Assembly (NCBI RefSeq): GCF_000631985.1 | Contig: NZ_JFYN01000034.1 | Coordinates: 310,001 to 374,000 of the forward strand | DNA length: 64,000 nt | Source of the DNA: Pseudomonas sp. RIT288 | Lineage (GTDB): Bacteria > Pseudomonadota > Gammaproteobacteria > Pseudomonadales > Pseudomonadaceae | Reading direction: 5' to 3' | Shown: positions 29,062 to 39,955 of the stretch, one piece after another | Numbering within the stretch: the stretch's first letter is position 1 | How the letters are laid out: each line of letters opens with the position of its first letter | Position numbers and translations under genes: made by a program | Notes under the pieces: generated by a model | Told to the model about the DNA's origin: nothing | The model's input: the letters and a program-made list of their open reading frames with translations, nothing else | The model's database searches: none

Positions 29062-29062
<1 letters not shown>
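28496..29062 (-). CDS. pilN: Type IV pilus inner membrane protein PilN
   Basis: A 188-residue bitopic protein. The N-terminus INLLPWREE is the cytoplasmic peptide that docks into PilM; a helix (FLLILIGVFVGSVGAVFIAD) and a periplasmic coiled-coil plus ferredoxin-like fold follow. It heterodimerises with PilO. It overlaps pilO by four bases and shares one base with the pilM stop. Confidence 0.95.
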
Positions 29063-30153
<1,091 letters not shown>

Positions 30154-30234
30154 TTACGGACTCTGTAATACGCATTGCGTTCCTTCACCCCGTCTTGACA
30201 GAAGCGCAAATGACGCCCCCAGCAGAAAAGTGCT

Positions 30235-30240
30235 TATAAT
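30235..30240 (+). promoter_or_regulatory. Possible -10 element of ponA
   Basis: A consensus TATAAT 103 bases before the ponA start. No good -35 is found at 16-18 bases. A TTGACA at 30195-30200 is 34 bases away, too far to pair with it. Nothing convincing for pilM was found on the other strand in this 216-base gap. Confidence 0.35.
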
Positions 30241-30342
30241 GCCCAGCGTTTTTTTCCGCTTTTTACTGCCGGCGCGGGCCGTTCTGTGTGTAACCGGAAC
30301 CCTGTCGCCACATTCATTCTTTGCCCTGGGTGCCCAAAAGCC

Positions 30343-32790
30343 TTGATTCGTCTGCTGAAATTTTTCGGTTGGTCCATCGTCGCCGTTTTCTGCGGACTGC
30401 TTTTAGGTCTCAGCGGCGCGTTTCTTTACCTTAGTCCGGGTTTGCCGTCTGTGGAGGCGCTGAGAAGCATTCAGTTGCAGATTCCGCTCCGGGTCTACAG
30501 CAGCGACAACAAGTTGATCGCAGAATTTGGCGAAATGCGCCGTACTCCGATCCGTTTCGCCGACATTCCACCCAATTTCATTAATGCGTTACTAAGTGCT
30601 GAAGACGACAATTTCGCCAACCACTATGGCGTCGATCCGAGCAGCCTGATGCGTGCCGCGACCCAACTGGTGAAAAGCGGGCACATTCAGTCCGGCGGCA
30701 GCACCATCACCATGCAGGTGGCGAAGAACTTCTTCCTGACCAGCGAACGCAGCTTCTCGCGCAAAACCACCGAGATTCTGCTGGCCCTGCAGATCGAACG
30801 GCAGCTGACCAAGGACGAGATCCTTGAGCTGTACGTGAACAAGATTTATCTGGGTAACCGCGCCTACGGCATCGAGGCGGCGGCGCAGGTGTATTACGGC
30901 AAGTCGATCCGCGACGTCAGCCTGGCGCAGATGGCGATGATCGCCGGCCTGCCGAAAGCCCCGTCGCGCTTCAACCCGCTGGCCAATCCGGCGCGCAGCA
31001 AGGAACGCCGCGACTGGATCCTCGGGCGCATGTACAAGCTCGGGAAGATTTCCGAGGCCGACTACACCGCCGCGATCAACGAGCCGCTGAACGCCAGTTA
31101 TCACGTGCCGACCCCGGAAGTGAACGCACCGTACATCGCCGAAATGGCCCGTGCCGAAATGGTCGGCCGCTATGGCAGCGACGCTTACACCGAAGGTTTC
31201 CGCGTCACCACCACGGTGCCGAGCAACCTGCAGGAAATGGCCAACACCGCGCTGCACGAAGGCTTGATGACCTACGACCAGCGTCACGGCTACCGAGGCC
31301 CCGAGTCGCGCCTGCCGGGCAAGACCCACGAGGCATGGGCGACCGAGCTGACCAAGCAGCGCACCATCAGCAGCCTGGAACCGGCCATCGTCACCCAGGT
31401 CGACAAGAATGGCTTGCAGGTGCTGACCCGTACCGGCGAAGAACACGTCGCCTGGGACACCATGAAATGGGCGCGGCCGTTCCTCAATACCAACAGCATG
31501 GGCGCGGCCCCGCGTCAGCCGTCGGATGTGGCGCAGGTCGGCGATCTGATTCGCGTGCAGCGTCAGCCGAACAATTCGCTGAAATTCAGTCAGATTCCGC
31601 AGGCGCAAGGCGCGCTGGTGTCGCTGGATCCGCAGAACGGCGCGATTCGCTCGCTGGTCGGTGGTTTCGCCTTCGAGCAGAGCAACTACAACCGCGCCCT
31701 GCAGGCCAAGCGTCAGCCGGGTTCGAGCTTCAAGCCGTTCGTCTACAGCGCTGCGCTGGACAGCGGTTACACCGCCGCGACCCTGGTCAACGACGCCCCG
31801 ATCGTGTTCGTCGACGAGTACCTGGACAAAGTCTGGCGGCCGAAGAACGACACCAACACCTTCCTCGGCCCGATCCGTCTGCGCGAGGCGCTGTACAAGT
31901 CGCGTAACCTGGTGTCGATCCGCTTGCTGCAGGCGATGGGCGTGGGCAAGACCATCGACTACATCACCCGCTTCGGCTTCAACAAGCAGGACCTGCCGCC
32001 GAACCTGTCGCTGGCGCTGGGCACCGCGACCCTGACACCGATGGAGATCGCTACCGGCTGGAGCACCTTCGCCAACGGCGGCTACAAAATCACCCCGTAC
32101 ATCATCGACAAGATCGAAAGCCGCAACGGCGACACGCTGTTCGTCGCCAACCCGCCGACCGTGCCACAGGGTGGCTCGGCGACCGATGGCATCGCGGCGC
32201 CGACACCTCAGTCGATCACCGTCAACGCCGCTCCGGTTCCGGGTGAAGCACCGGGCGCTGCCGCCGCACCACAAGCGCCGGCCGTGGCTGAGCGGATCGT
32301 CGATGGCCGCACCACGTACATCCTCAACAGCATGCTGCAGGACGTGATCAAGCTCGGCACCGGTCGCCGTGCACTGGCCATGGGTCGCAGCGACATCGCC
32401 GGCAAGACCGGTACCACCAACGAATCGAAGGATGCATGGTTCTCCGGTTACAACGCCGATTACGTGACCACCGTGTGGACCGGCTTCGACCAGCCGGAAA
32501 GCCTTGGTCGCCGCGAGTTCGGTGGCACCGTGGCGCTGCCGATCTGGATGAACTACATGTCGGCCGCCCTCAAGGACAAGCCGCCACACGTGCAGCCTGA
32601 GCCGGAAGGCATTCTCAGCCTGCGGGTGGATCCGGTCAGCGGTCGTGCCGCCACTCCGAGCACGCCGGGCGCGTACTTCGAACTGTTCAAGTCCGAAGAC
32701 ACGCCGCCCTCGGTGAATGAGCTGGGCAACGGCGCCATACCGGGCAGCCCGCTGCCGGCGGATGAGCAGGCGCCGATCGATCTGTTCTGA
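30343..32790 (+). CDS. ponA: Penicillin-binding protein 1A
   Basis: An 815-residue bifunctional peptidoglycan synthase. After the N-terminal membrane anchor (LLKFFGWSIVAVFCGLLLGLS) comes the glycosyltransferase GT51 domain (LLSAEDDNFANHYGVD with catalytic Glu; GGSTITMQVAKN), an OB-like insertion typical of PBP1a, and the transpeptidase domain with SSFK (catalytic Ser), the SxN motif in YKSRN, and KTGTT. The TTG start at 30343 gives LIRLLKFF, matching the MRLLKF start I recall for the P. aeruginosa orthologue; the open frame continues upstream without homology. It is divergent from pilM. Confidence 0.95.
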   Translation: MIRLLKFFGWSIVAVFCGLLLGLSGAFLYLSPGLPSVEALRSIQLQIPLRVYSSDNKLIAEFGEMRRTPIRFADIPPNFINALLSAEDDNFANHYGVDPSSLMRAATQLVKSGHIQSGGSTITMQVAKNFFLTSERSFSRKTTEILLALQIERQLTKDEILELYVNKIYLGNRAYGIEAAAQVYYGKSIRDVSLAQMAMIAGLPKAPSRFNPLANPARSKERRDWILGRMYKLGKISEADYTAAINEPLNASYHVPTPEVNAPYIAEMARAEMVGRYGSDAYTEGFRVTTTVPSNLQEMANTALHEGLMTYDQRHGYRGPESRLPGKTHEAWATELTKQRTISSLEPAIVTQVDKNGLQVLTRTGEEHVAWDTMKWARPFLNTNSMGAAPRQPSDVAQVGDLIRVQRQPNNSLKFSQIPQAQGALVSLDPQNGAIRSLVGGFAFEQSNYNRALQAKRQPGSSFKPFVYSAALDSGYTAATLVNDAPIVFVDEYLDKVWRPKNDTNTFLGPIRLREALYKSRNLVSIRLLQAMGVGKTIDYITRFGFNKQDLPPNLSLALGTATLTPMEIATGWSTFANGGYKITPYIIDKIESRNGDTLFVANPPTVPQGGSATDGIAAPTPQSITVNAAPVPGEAPGAAAAPQAPAVAERIVDGRTTYILNSMLQDVIKLGTGRRALAMGRSDIAGKTGTTNESKDAWFSGYNADYVTTVWTGFDQPESLGRREFGGTVALPIWMNYMSAALKDKPPHVQPEPEGILSLRVDPVSGRAATPSTPGAYFELFKSEDTPPSVNELGNGAIPGSPLPADEQAPIDLF

Positions 32791-32804
32791 TCCAGCGGCA
32801 TTGG

Positions 32805-32839
32805 AAAGCCCCGCCTTCGATTGAAGTGCGGGGCTTTTT
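32805..32839 (+). terminator. ponA terminator
   Basis: AAAGCCCCGC ... GCGGGGCTTTTTA hairpin 15 bases after the ponA stop. Confidence 0.85.
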
Positions 32840-32855
32840 ATTGCCTGAAGATCAA

Positions 32856-32941
32856 GATCAAAAGATCGCAGCCTGCGGCAGCTCCTACATTTGGAATTTG
32901 CTCCCCCTGTAGGAGCTGCCGCAGGCTGCGATCTTTTGATC
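32856..32941. repeat. REP dyad, family B
   Basis: GATCAAAAGATCGCAGCC ... GGCTGCGATCTTTTGATC; sits between two convergent terminators. Confidence 0.85.
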
Positions 32942-32949
32942 TGCCTAAC

Positions 32950-32984
32950 AAAAAGCCCCGACTCATTACGAGCCGGGGCTTTTG
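32950..32984 (-). terminator. Malic enzyme gene terminator
   Basis: GCCCCG ... CGGGGC flanked by A- and T-runs, 19 bases past the malic enzyme stop. A REP dyad at 32856-32941 sits between this and the ponA terminator. Confidence 0.8.
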
Positions 32985-33002
32985 TTGAAGCGCTACAACG
33001 AC

Positions 33003-34271
33003 TTAGCCGTTGAACACGTCATCCACGCTTTTCAGCGGGTAGTTCTTCGGATACGGCAGGGTCGCCACACCGGTCTCGATCGCAGCCTTGGCCACGGCGT
33101 CGGAGATCAGGGTGATCAGGCGCTTGTCCATTGGTTTCGGAATGATGTACTCACGGCCGAATTCCAGCGGCGCACCACCGTAGGCGTCGCACACGTCCTG
33201 TGGCACTGGCAGTTTGGCCAGTTCGCGCAGGGCGTTGGCCGCGGCCACTTTCATTTCTTCGTTGATGCGCTTGGCGCGAACGTCCAGGGCACCACGGAAG
33301 ATGAACGGGAAGCCCAGTACGTTGTTGACCTGATTCGGGTAGTCGGAACGACCGGTGGCCATGATCACGTCGTTGCGGGTGGCGTGCGCCAGTTCCGGGG
33401 AGATTTCCGGATCCGGGTTCGAGCAGGCGAAGACGATCGGGTTGGCCGCCATCGACAGCAGGCCTTCAGCGCTCAGCAGGTTCGGGCCGGACAGACCGAC
33501 GAACACGTCAGCGCCTTTCAGAGCGTCAGCCAGGCTGCGCTTGTCGGTGGCGTGAGCGAATACCGCTTTGTACTGGTTCAGGTCGTCACGGCCGGAGTGG
33601 ATCACGCCGGTACGGTCAACCATGAAGATGTTTTCGATTTTTGCGCCCATGCTCACCAGCAACTTCATGCAGGAGATGGCCGCAGCGCCAGCGCCGAGGC
33701 AGACGATCTTGGCTTCCGGCAGGGTTTTGCCGGCGATTTCCAGGGCGTTGATCATGCCGGCAGCGGTCACGATCGCGGTACCGTGCTGATCATCGTGGAA
33801 TACCGGAATGTCGCACTGCTCGATCAGAGCACGTTCGATCTCAAAGCACTCAGGTGCCTTGATGTCTTCCAGGTTGATGCCACCGAAAGTGATGGAGATG
33901 CGTTTTACGGTGTCGATGAAGGCTTGCGGGCTTTCGGAGTCGACTTCGATGTCGAAAACGTCGATGCCGGCGAAGCGCTTGAACAGCACGCCTTTACCTT
34001 CCATCACTGGCTTGGAAGCCAGTGGGCCGAGGTTACCCAGGCCCAGAATCGCGGTGCCATCGGAAATGACTGCAACCAGGTTGCCCTTGCCGGTGTATTT
34101 GTAGGCCAGTTCAGGATCGCGGGCGATCTCACGCACTGGTTCAGCTACGCCGGGGCTGTAGGCCAGCGACAGGTCGCGGGCGGTAGCAGTGGCCTTGGTG
34201 AGCTCGACACTCAGCTTCCCTGGACGAGGATTGGCATGATATTCGAGAGCGGCAGTTTTCAGATCAGACAT
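33003..34271 (-). CDS. maeB: Malic enzyme, short form (oxaloacetate-decarboxylating)
   Basis: A 422-residue NAD(P)-dependent malic enzyme. Catalytic and metal-binding regions are YSPGVAEP (Tyr), GKGVLFKRFAGIDVFD (Lys), and VFHDDQHGTAIV; the nucleotide-binding loop is CLGAGAAAISC. It converts malate to pyruvate and CO2. Unlike the long MaeB of enteric bacteria there is no phosphotransacetylase domain; the 422-residue form is the one seen in P. aeruginosa. ATG 34271 begins the conserved MSDLKTAALEYH and has GGAA upstream. The open frame extends 40 codons further without homology. It converges with ponA. Confidence 0.92.
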   Translation of the reverse strand: MSDLKTAALEYHANPRPGKLSVELTKATATARDLSLAYSPGVAEPVREIARDPELAYKYTGKGNLVAVISDGTAILGLGNLGPLASKPVMEGKGVLFKRFAGIDVFDIEVDSESPQAFIDTVKRISITFGGINLEDIKAPECFEIERALIEQCDIPVFHDDQHGTAIVTAAGMINALEIAGKTLPEAKIVCLGAGAAAISCMKLLVSMGAKIENIFMVDRTGVIHSGRDDLNQYKAVFAHATDKRSLADALKGADVFVGLSGPNLLSAEGLLSMAANPIVFACSNPDPEISPELAHATRNDVIMATGRSDYPNQVNNVLGFPFIFRGALDVRAKRINEEMKVAAANALRELAKLPVPQDVCDAYGGAPLEFGREYIIPKPMDKRLITLISDAVAKAAIETGVATLPYPKNYPLKSVDDVFNG

Positions 34272-34312
34272 TTTGGCATTCCGCTTTTTACTGTTGGACA
34301 GACTGGTCAGCG

Positions 34313-34341
34313 AGGATACGCGCCTCGCAAAGTCCCCACAA
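34313..34341 (-). promoter_or_regulatory. Predicted promoter of the malic enzyme gene
   Basis: On the - strand TTGTGG (34341-34336), 17 bases, TATCCT (34318-34313), about 35 bases before translation starts. The match is moderate. Confidence 0.4.
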
Positions 34342-34454
34342 GACTGAGCGGTCACCCCTGTCAAGCGCGCTGTCCTACGACTTTGGGCCAAGAGCCACGG
34401 CGCACAAGGGCTTGACTGTTCACAATCGACAGAAAAAATGTCTACAATTTTTCT

Positions 34455-35237
34455 TCAGCGAGCGCTTTGCAGCATCGACGGATCGGACAACGGCAGCAGC
34501 CAACGCGGCTGACCCGATTTCAACCCGCCACGCCGCGAACGGTCGACGATCCAGCCGCGAGCCTCGATCTGCCTGCCCTGCAGCGCCTGCAACCGGGCGT
34601 TGTCGAATTGTCCGACGAGATTGGGTGCAACGCGCAGTACAACCGAGTCCTGCAACTCGATCCAGATTCCGCCGCGATTGCGTTGAACCTTGCTCACACG
34701 TCCACTGACCACGGCGAAACCCGAAGCGCGGATCTGCTCCGCTTTCAGTACAGGTGACTGGCGCCACAGGCCTCGACCGGCCTGCCGAGCGCTGCGTTCG
34801 GCCGCTTGCTGACAGGCCACAAGATCGACATTCGGCGCCACCGCCACCTGAAAACCAAGGCCGTCGGCGAGCATTTGCGCTTCAAGATTGGTGCCGCTGG
34901 TGCTGTAGACATGCGCAAGGGTGCGGCCGTAATGGTCTTTGGCCTGCTTGCCCGGCAGCAGACCGACCCGACCGCCGCTGTCCGCCACCAGTGCGTCAAG
35001 GCGTTTGCGCGCCGCCACGGCGAAGGGTTCGTCACTGCGGCCCTGCTTGCCCAGCTCCGGCGTGTTGAGACCGATCATCCGCACACTGCGCCCATCGCTC
35101 AGGCGTAGCGTGTCGCCATCGACCACGCGCTGGACGCTGACGCTGCTCAGGCCGGCAGGCGTGGGGCAAAATGCCTGGGCAGCGGACAGCCAAGTCGCGG
35201 ACACAAAAAAGGCGCCCACAAGGGACGCCTTTTTCAT
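34455..35237 (-). CDS. Exported thermonuclease-family (SNase-like) protein
   Basis: A 260-residue protein with a signal peptide (MKKASLVGAFFVSATWLSAAQA), then a staphylococcal nuclease-like OB fold: VQRVVDGDTLRLSDGRSVRMIGLNTPE, YGRTLAHVY and AERSARQAGRGLW. These correspond to the SNase metal-binding Asp and active-site Arg/Glu regions. An additional C-terminal domain of about 110 residues (from SGFAVVSGRVSKVQRN) resembles a second OB fold and distinguishes it from plain SNase. ATG 35237 gives the clean signal peptide; an upstream start 13 codons earlier does not. It probably acts on nucleic acid in the periplasm or outside the cell. Confidence 0.82.
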   Translation of the reverse strand: MKKASLVGAFFVSATWLSAAQAFCPTPAGLSSVSVQRVVDGDTLRLSDGRSVRMIGLNTPELGKQGRSDEPFAVAARKRLDALVADSGGRVGLLPGKQAKDHYGRTLAHVYSTSGTNLEAQMLADGLGFQVAVAPNVDLVACQQAAERSARQAGRGLWRQSPVLKAEQIRASGFAVVSGRVSKVQRNRGGIWIELQDSVVLRVAPNLVGQFDNARLQALQGRQIEARGWIVDRSRRGGLKSGQPRWLLPLSDPSMLQSAR

Positions 35238-35278
35238 CAGCCTGGAGAAACCGTCGAAGTTTTCCAGAATGATCAATC

Positions 35279-35494
35279 TTACTTCTTGGCGCCGAAGGCA
35301 CCGAAACGGTCGGCGAACTTCTGAACGCGGCCACCGGTGTCCAGAGTCTTCTGCTTACCGGTGTAGAACGGGTGGCACTCGTTGCAAACGTCGATCGCCA
35401 GGGCTTTGCCGAAGGTCGAACGGGTTTCGAACTTGTTGCCGCAGCTGCAGGTTACTGCAACTTCTGGGTAATTCGGGTGGATATCAGCTTTCAT
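35279..35494 (-). CDS. rpmE: 50S ribosomal protein L31, zinc-binding type
   Basis: A 71-residue protein beginning [20 protein letters not shown]. The cysteines in TCSCG and DVCNEC form the zinc site of C+ type L31. KFADRFG near the C-terminus is also typical. The upstream frame extension (18 codons) is non-conserved. It lies 41 bases upstream of the nuclease start, and the two may be cotranscribed. Confidence 0.96.
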   Translation of the reverse strand: MKADIHPNYPEVAVTCSCGNKFETRSTFGKALAIDVCNECHPFYTGKQKTLDTGGRVQKFADRFGAFGAKK

Positions 35495-35643
35495 GATGTC
35501 TTCCTCAGCTAGCGTGCCGCCACCCAACACTATTGTTGAATACCGCACGTAATTAGGCCGCGGATTCTACCAGACAATGTCAATCGCGCAAGCTGTCCCT
35601 GAGACCGACCGTCTGCTAGGCTCCCGGCCCATTGCGCTGCCCC

Positions 35644-35736
35644 CTGTGGGAGCGAGCCTGCTCGCGAAGACGATCTATCAGCCAGCATATCAGCCGCCTG
35701 ACACACCGCTTTCGCGAGCAGGCTCACTCCTACAGG
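35644..35736. repeat. REP dyad, family A
   Basis: CTGTGGGAGCGAGCCTGCTC ... GAGCAGGCTCACTCCTACAG between rpmE and priA. Nothing else was recognised in the 290-base gap. Confidence 0.85.
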
Positions 35737-35784
35737 GTTATGTGCCTAGTCCTTTTTACCGTTTGTTGATAGAGATCCCCCCGC

Positions 35785-38004
35785 GTGCCCGACGCCATTC
35801 TGCGCCTCGCCCTGCCTTCGCCCCTGCGCCGCCTGTTCGACTATCGGGCCCCGGCCGGGGTGCTGCGCGCCCAGTTGCAGCCGGGCATGCGCCTGCGGGT
35901 GCCGTTCGGTCGGCGGGAGATGATCGGGATTCTGGTCGAGATCACCGACACCAGCGACGTGCCGCTGGAGAAACTCAAACCCGCGCTGGCCCTGCTCGAT
36001 GCCGAACCGCCGTTGCCGCCCGCGCTGTTCAAACTGTGCCTTTGGACGTCGCAGTATTACCAGCACAGCCTCGGCGACACCTTGAGCTGGGCACTGCCGG
36101 TGCTGCTGCGTCAGGGTGAATTGGCGGAGGCCCGTCAGGAGCGCTTCTGGTCGATTGCGCCCGGCGCCAGCCTCGATGATCCGCGCGTCGCCCGCGCGCC
36201 ACGGCAACGGGAAGCGCTGGCGACGCTGGCGCAGCACCCGCACGGCGTCGCCCATCAGTTGTTGAGCAAACTGATGCTGAGCAAGGACAGCCTCGACCTG
36301 CTGCTGGCCAAAGGCCTGGTGCAGGTCGAGATTCGTCGGCACGCCCCTGGCGTGCGCCATGAACACTGGTTGGCGCAACCGGAGTTGCCGCTCAATACCG
36401 AACAACGCGCCGCTTACGAAGCGATCCGCGCCGGGTTCGACAGTTATCACGCGTTTCTGCTGGCCGGGGTCACGGGCAGCGGCAAGACCGAAGTCTATCT
36501 ACAACTGATCCGCGAAACCCTCGAAGCCGGCAAGCAGGCACTGGTGCTGATTCCCGAAATCAACCTCGGCCCGCAGACCCTGGCGCGTTTCGAGCAGCGC
36601 TTCAATGCGCGTATCGCCCTGCTGCATTCGGCGGTCAACGACCGTGAGCGCCTCGACGCCTGGCTCGCTGCCCGCGACGGCGAGGCCGACATTATTATCG
36701 GCACCCGCTCGGCGCTGTTCACCCCGATGAAGAACCCGGGGCTGATCATCATCGACGAAGAGCACGACGGCTCCTATAAACAGCAGGAAGGCCTGCGCTA
36801 CCACGCCCGGGATCTGGCGCTGGTGCGCGCGCGACAGGAAAACATCCCGATCGTCCTCGGCTCCGCCACGCCTTCGCTGGAAAGCCTGCACAACGCTTAC
36901 ACCGGTCGCTATGGCCTGCTACGCCTCAACGAGCGGGCCGGCGGCGCCAGGCAGCCACGCTTCCTGCGGCTGGACGTGAAAAGCCGTCCGCTGGACAGCG
37001 GCATTTCCGGGCCGATGCAACAAGCCATCGGCCAGACCCTCGCGGCGGGCCAGCAGGTGCTGGTGTTCCTTAACCGGCGCGGCTTTGCGCCGACGTTGCT
37101 GTGCCACGATTGCGGCTGGATGTCCGAGTGCTCACGCTGCGATGCGCGAATGACCGTGCACCAGCGTTATGGCGAACTGCGTTGCCACCACTGCGGCTAC
37201 GTCGAACGCACGCCGCGCCAGTGCCCCAAGTGCAACAAGGTTGATCTGCGCCCGGTGGGTGCCGGCACTGAACGCGCCGAAGAGCGTCTGGCGATTCTGT
37301 TCCCGGACTACCCGGTGCTGCGTGTCGACCGCGACAGCACCTCGCGCAAGGACGCAATGAATCAACTGTTCGCGACGATTCAGAAGGGGCAGCCGTGCAT
37401 TCTGGTCGGCACGCAGATGTTGGCCAAGGGGCATCACTTCCCCCGGGTCACGCTGGTCTCGATTCTGGATGCCGACGGCGGGCTGTTCTCCGGCGACTTC
37501 CGCGCCAGCGAGCGCATGGCGCAGTTGATCGTGCAGGTCGCCGGGCGCGCCGGGCGGGCTGAGGAGCCGGGCAAGGTGATCATCCAGACGCACTTGGCCG
37601 ACCATCCTCTATTGGTGCAACTGACCGAGCAGGGCTACTTCGCCTTTGCCGAGCAGGCGTTGAGCGAGCGCCGCGCCGCCGGACTGCCGCCGTTTGCGCA
37701 TCTGGCGCTGTTGCGCGCCGAAGCGCACAAACCGGGGCAGGCCGAAGGATTTCTCGATGAGGCGTGCAGCGCGGCCGAGCGCTTGCTGGTCGAGCAGAAT
37801 CTGAGCGGCATCGAACTGCTCGGTCCGGTGCCGGCGCCGATGGAGCGGCGTGCCGGTCGCTATCGGGCGCAGCTATTATTGCAGGCGACGGCGCGGGCAC
37901 CGCTGCATCGGTTGCTCGCCAGCTGGTTGCTGGTGCTGGAGCAGATGCCGAGCGGGCGCGCGGTGCGCTGGTCGCTGGATGTCGATCCCGTGGATCTGTA
38001 CTGA
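35785..38004 (+). CDS. priA: Primosomal helicase PriA
   Basis: A 739-residue superfamily 2 DNA helicase that restarts stalled replication forks. The N-terminal 3'-OH-binding domain (residues 1-105) precedes Walker A GVTGSGKTEVYL, the DEEHD box, GSATPSLES, then the PriA-specific zinc region (CHDCGWMSECSRCD ... CHHCG ... CPKC) and the C-terminal motifs (VGTQMLAKGHHFP, VAGRAGR). GTG 35785 is the only start consistent with the conserved N-terminus. It is transcribed away from rpmE; a family A REP dyad lies between. Confidence 0.96.
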   Translation: MPDAILRLALPSPLRRLFDYRAPAGVLRAQLQPGMRLRVPFGRREMIGILVEITDTSDVPLEKLKPALALLDAEPPLPPALFKLCLWTSQYYQHSLGDTLSWALPVLLRQGELAEARQERFWSIAPGASLDDPRVARAPRQREALATLAQHPHGVAHQLLSKLMLSKDSLDLLLAKGLVQVEIRRHAPGVRHEHWLAQPELPLNTEQRAAYEAIRAGFDSYHAFLLAGVTGSGKTEVYLQLIRETLEAGKQALVLIPEINLGPQTLARFEQRFNARIALLHSAVNDRERLDAWLAARDGEADIIIGTRSALFTPMKNPGLIIIDEEHDGSYKQQEGLRYHARDLALVRARQENIPIVLGSATPSLESLHNAYTGRYGLLRLNERAGGARQPRFLRLDVKSRPLDSGISGPMQQAIGQTLAAGQQVLVFLNRRGFAPTLLCHDCGWMSECSRCDARMTVHQRYGELRCHHCGYVERTPRQCPKCNKVDLRPVGAGTERAEERLAILFPDYPVLRVDRDSTSRKDAMNQLFATIQKGQPCILVGTQMLAKGHHFPRVTLVSILDADGGLFSGDFRASERMAQLIVQVAGRAGRAEEPGKVIIQTHLADHPLLVQLTEQGYFAFAEQALSERRAAGLPPFAHLALLRAEAHKPGQAEGFLDEACSAAERLLVEQNLSGIELLGPVPAPMERRAGRYRAQLLLQATARAPLHRLLASWLLVLEQMPSGRAVRWSLDVDPVDLY

Positions 38005-38093
38005 AAAGCAAAAGATCGCAGCCTGCGGCAGCTCCTACAGAATCGAGCGTGTTTCCCTGTAGGAGCTGCCGCAGGCTGCGATCTTTTGCTTTT
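38004..38093. repeat. REP dyad, family B
   Basis: AAAGATCGCAGCCTGCGGCA ... TGCCGCAGGCTGCGATCTTT, beginning at the last base of the priA stop. Confidence 0.85.
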
Positions 38094-38217
38094 AATGTCA
38101 CCACATATCCACATCCTGCCTGCTAAGGTTGGCAAGCCCGTCTTCGCAACGGATAATGCCCAGTTTTTCCACCCGCGCATCGATGCGCCGCCGCGCTTGC
38201 GGTCGAAAGAGAAGACC

Positions 38218-39954
38218 ATGAAAGACACCATTCGCCAGCTGATCCAACAAGCCCTCACCCAACTCGTCAACGAAGGTGTGTTGCCTGAAGGCCTGTCGCC
38301 GGCGATTCAGGTGGAGAACGCCCGTGACAAGACCCACGGTGACTTCGCCAGCAACATCGCCATGATGCTGGCCAAGCCTGCGGGCATGAAGCCGCGCGAT
38401 CTGGCAGAGAAAATCATCGCCGCACTGCCGGCCGACGAGAACGTCACCAAGGCCGAAATCGCCGGTCCAGGCTTCATCAATTTCTTCCAGAACACCCAGG
38501 CTCTGGCCTCGCGCCTCGACACAGCCCTGGCTGACGCACATGTTGGCGTGCGCAAGGCCGGCCCGGCGCAGCGCACCGTGGTCGACCTGTCGGCGCCGAA
38601 CCTGGCCAAAGAGATGCACGTCGGCCACTTGCGCTCGACCATCATCGGCGACGGCGTGGCCCGTGTTCTCGAGTTCCTCGGCGACGAAGTGATCCGCCAG
38701 AACCACGTGGGCGACTGGGGCACCCAGTTCGGCATGCTGATGGCGTATCTGCAGGAAAACCCGATCACCAGCGACGAGCTGTCCGATCTGGAAAACTTCT
38801 ACCGCGCCGCCAAGCAGCGTTTCGACGAATCCGAAGAGTTCGCCGACCGCGCCCGTGGCCTGGTGGTCAAGCTGCAGGCCGGCGATGCCGAATGCCTGGC
38901 GCTGTGGACCAAGTTCAAGGATATCTCGCTGTCGCACTGCCAGAAGATCTACGAACTGCTCAACGTCAAACTGACCATGGCCGACGTGATGGGCGAAAGC
39001 GCCTACAACGACGACCTGATCAACGTGGTCAACGACCTGAAAGCCGCCGGCATGCTGGTCGAGAGCAACGGCGCCCAGTGCGTGTTCCTCGACGAGTTCA
39101 AGAACGCCGACGGCGATCCGCTGCCAGTGATCATCGTCAAGGCTGACGGCGGTTACCTGTACGCCACCACTGACCTGGCGGCCGTGCGCTATCGTTCTGG
39201 CAAACTGAAAGCTGACCGCGCCCTGTACTTCGTCGACCAGCGTCAGGCCCTGCACTTCCAGCAAGTGTTTGCCGTGGCGCGCAAGGCCGGTTTCGTGACC
39301 CATCCGATGGAAATGGAGCACATGGGCTTCGGCACCATGAACGGCGCCGATGGCCGTCCGTTCAAGACCCGTGATGGCGGCACCGTGAAGCTGATCGACC
39401 TGCTGACCGAAGCCCAGGAACGTGCCTACAACCTGGTCAAGGAGAAGAACCCGACACTGGCCGAAAACGAACTGCGCAATATCGCCAAGGTCGTCGGCAT
39501 CGGTGCGGTGAAATACGCCGACCTGTCCAAGCACCGCACCAGCGACTACAGCTTCAACTTCGACCTGATGCTGAATTTCGAAGGCAATACCGCGCCGTAC
39601 CTGCTGTACGCCTACACCCGTGTCGCCGGTGTGTTCCGCAAACTGGGCAAGGACTTCAGCGAAGTCGACGGCCAGATCGTCCTCGAAGCCGAGCACGAGC
39701 AAGAGCTGGCAGCGAAGCTGGCGCAGTTCGGCGAAGTGCTGAACAACGTCGCGGAAAAAGGCACGCCGCACATCCTCTGCACCTACCTGTATGACGTCGC
39801 CGGTCTGTTCTCCAGCTTCTACGAGAACTGCCCGATCCTCGCCGCCGAGACGCCGGCCCAGATGCAGAGCCGTCTGCGTCTGGCCGCGCTGACCGGTCGT
39901 ACTCTCAAGCAAGGCCTGGAACTGCTGGGCCTGGAAACTCTGGAGCGCATGTAA
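38218..39954 (+). CDS. argS: Arginyl-tRNA synthetase
   Basis: A 578-residue class Ia synthetase. It has the N-terminal Add-1 domain ([17 protein letters not shown]), the HIGH motif as HVGHLRST after [11 protein letters not shown], and [11 protein letters not shown] in place of a canonical KMSKS, as is normal for many ArgRS. The anticodon-binding DALR domain ends the protein. ATG 38218 is chosen because the conserved domain begins there; the frame is open for 44 more codons, the first few within a REP dyad. Confidence 0.96.
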   Translation: MKDTIRQLIQQALTQLVNEGVLPEGLSPAIQVENARDKTHGDFASNIAMMLAKPAGMKPRDLAEKIIAALPADENVTKAEIAGPGFINFFQNTQALASRLDTALADAHVGVRKAGPAQRTVVDLSAPNLAKEMHVGHLRSTIIGDGVARVLEFLGDEVIRQNHVGDWGTQFGMLMAYLQENPITSDELSDLENFYRAAKQRFDESEEFADRARGLVVKLQAGDAECLALWTKFKDISLSHCQKIYELLNVKLTMADVMGESAYNDDLINVVNDLKAAGMLVESNGAQCVFLDEFKNADGDPLPVIIVKADGGYLYATTDLAAVRYRSGKLKADRALYFVDQRQALHFQQVFAVARKAGFVTHPMEMEHMGFGTMNGADGRPFKTRDGGTVKLIDLLTEAQERAYNLVKEKNPTLAENELRNIAKVVGIGAVKYADLSKHRTSDYSFNFDLMLNFEGNTAPYLLYAYTRVAGVFRKLGKDFSEVDGQIVLEAEHEQELAAKLAQFGEVLNNVAEKGTPHILCTYLYDVAGLFSSFYENCPILAAETPAQMQSRLRLAALTGRTLKQGLELLGLETLERM

Positions 39955-39955
39955 G

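Noticed and set aside
30195-30240. TTGACA (30195) with TATAAT (30235) as one ponA promoter
   Set aside because: The spacing of 34 bases is incompatible with a single sigma-70 promoter; only the -10 was kept, at low confidence.
34418-34448. Promoter-like pair TTCACA-18-TACAAT pointing right, antisense to the nuclease gene
   Set aside because: Good hexamers, but it would only drive RNA antisense to the nuclease gene and has no downstream gene, terminator or conserved structure. A chance AT-rich match is more likely.
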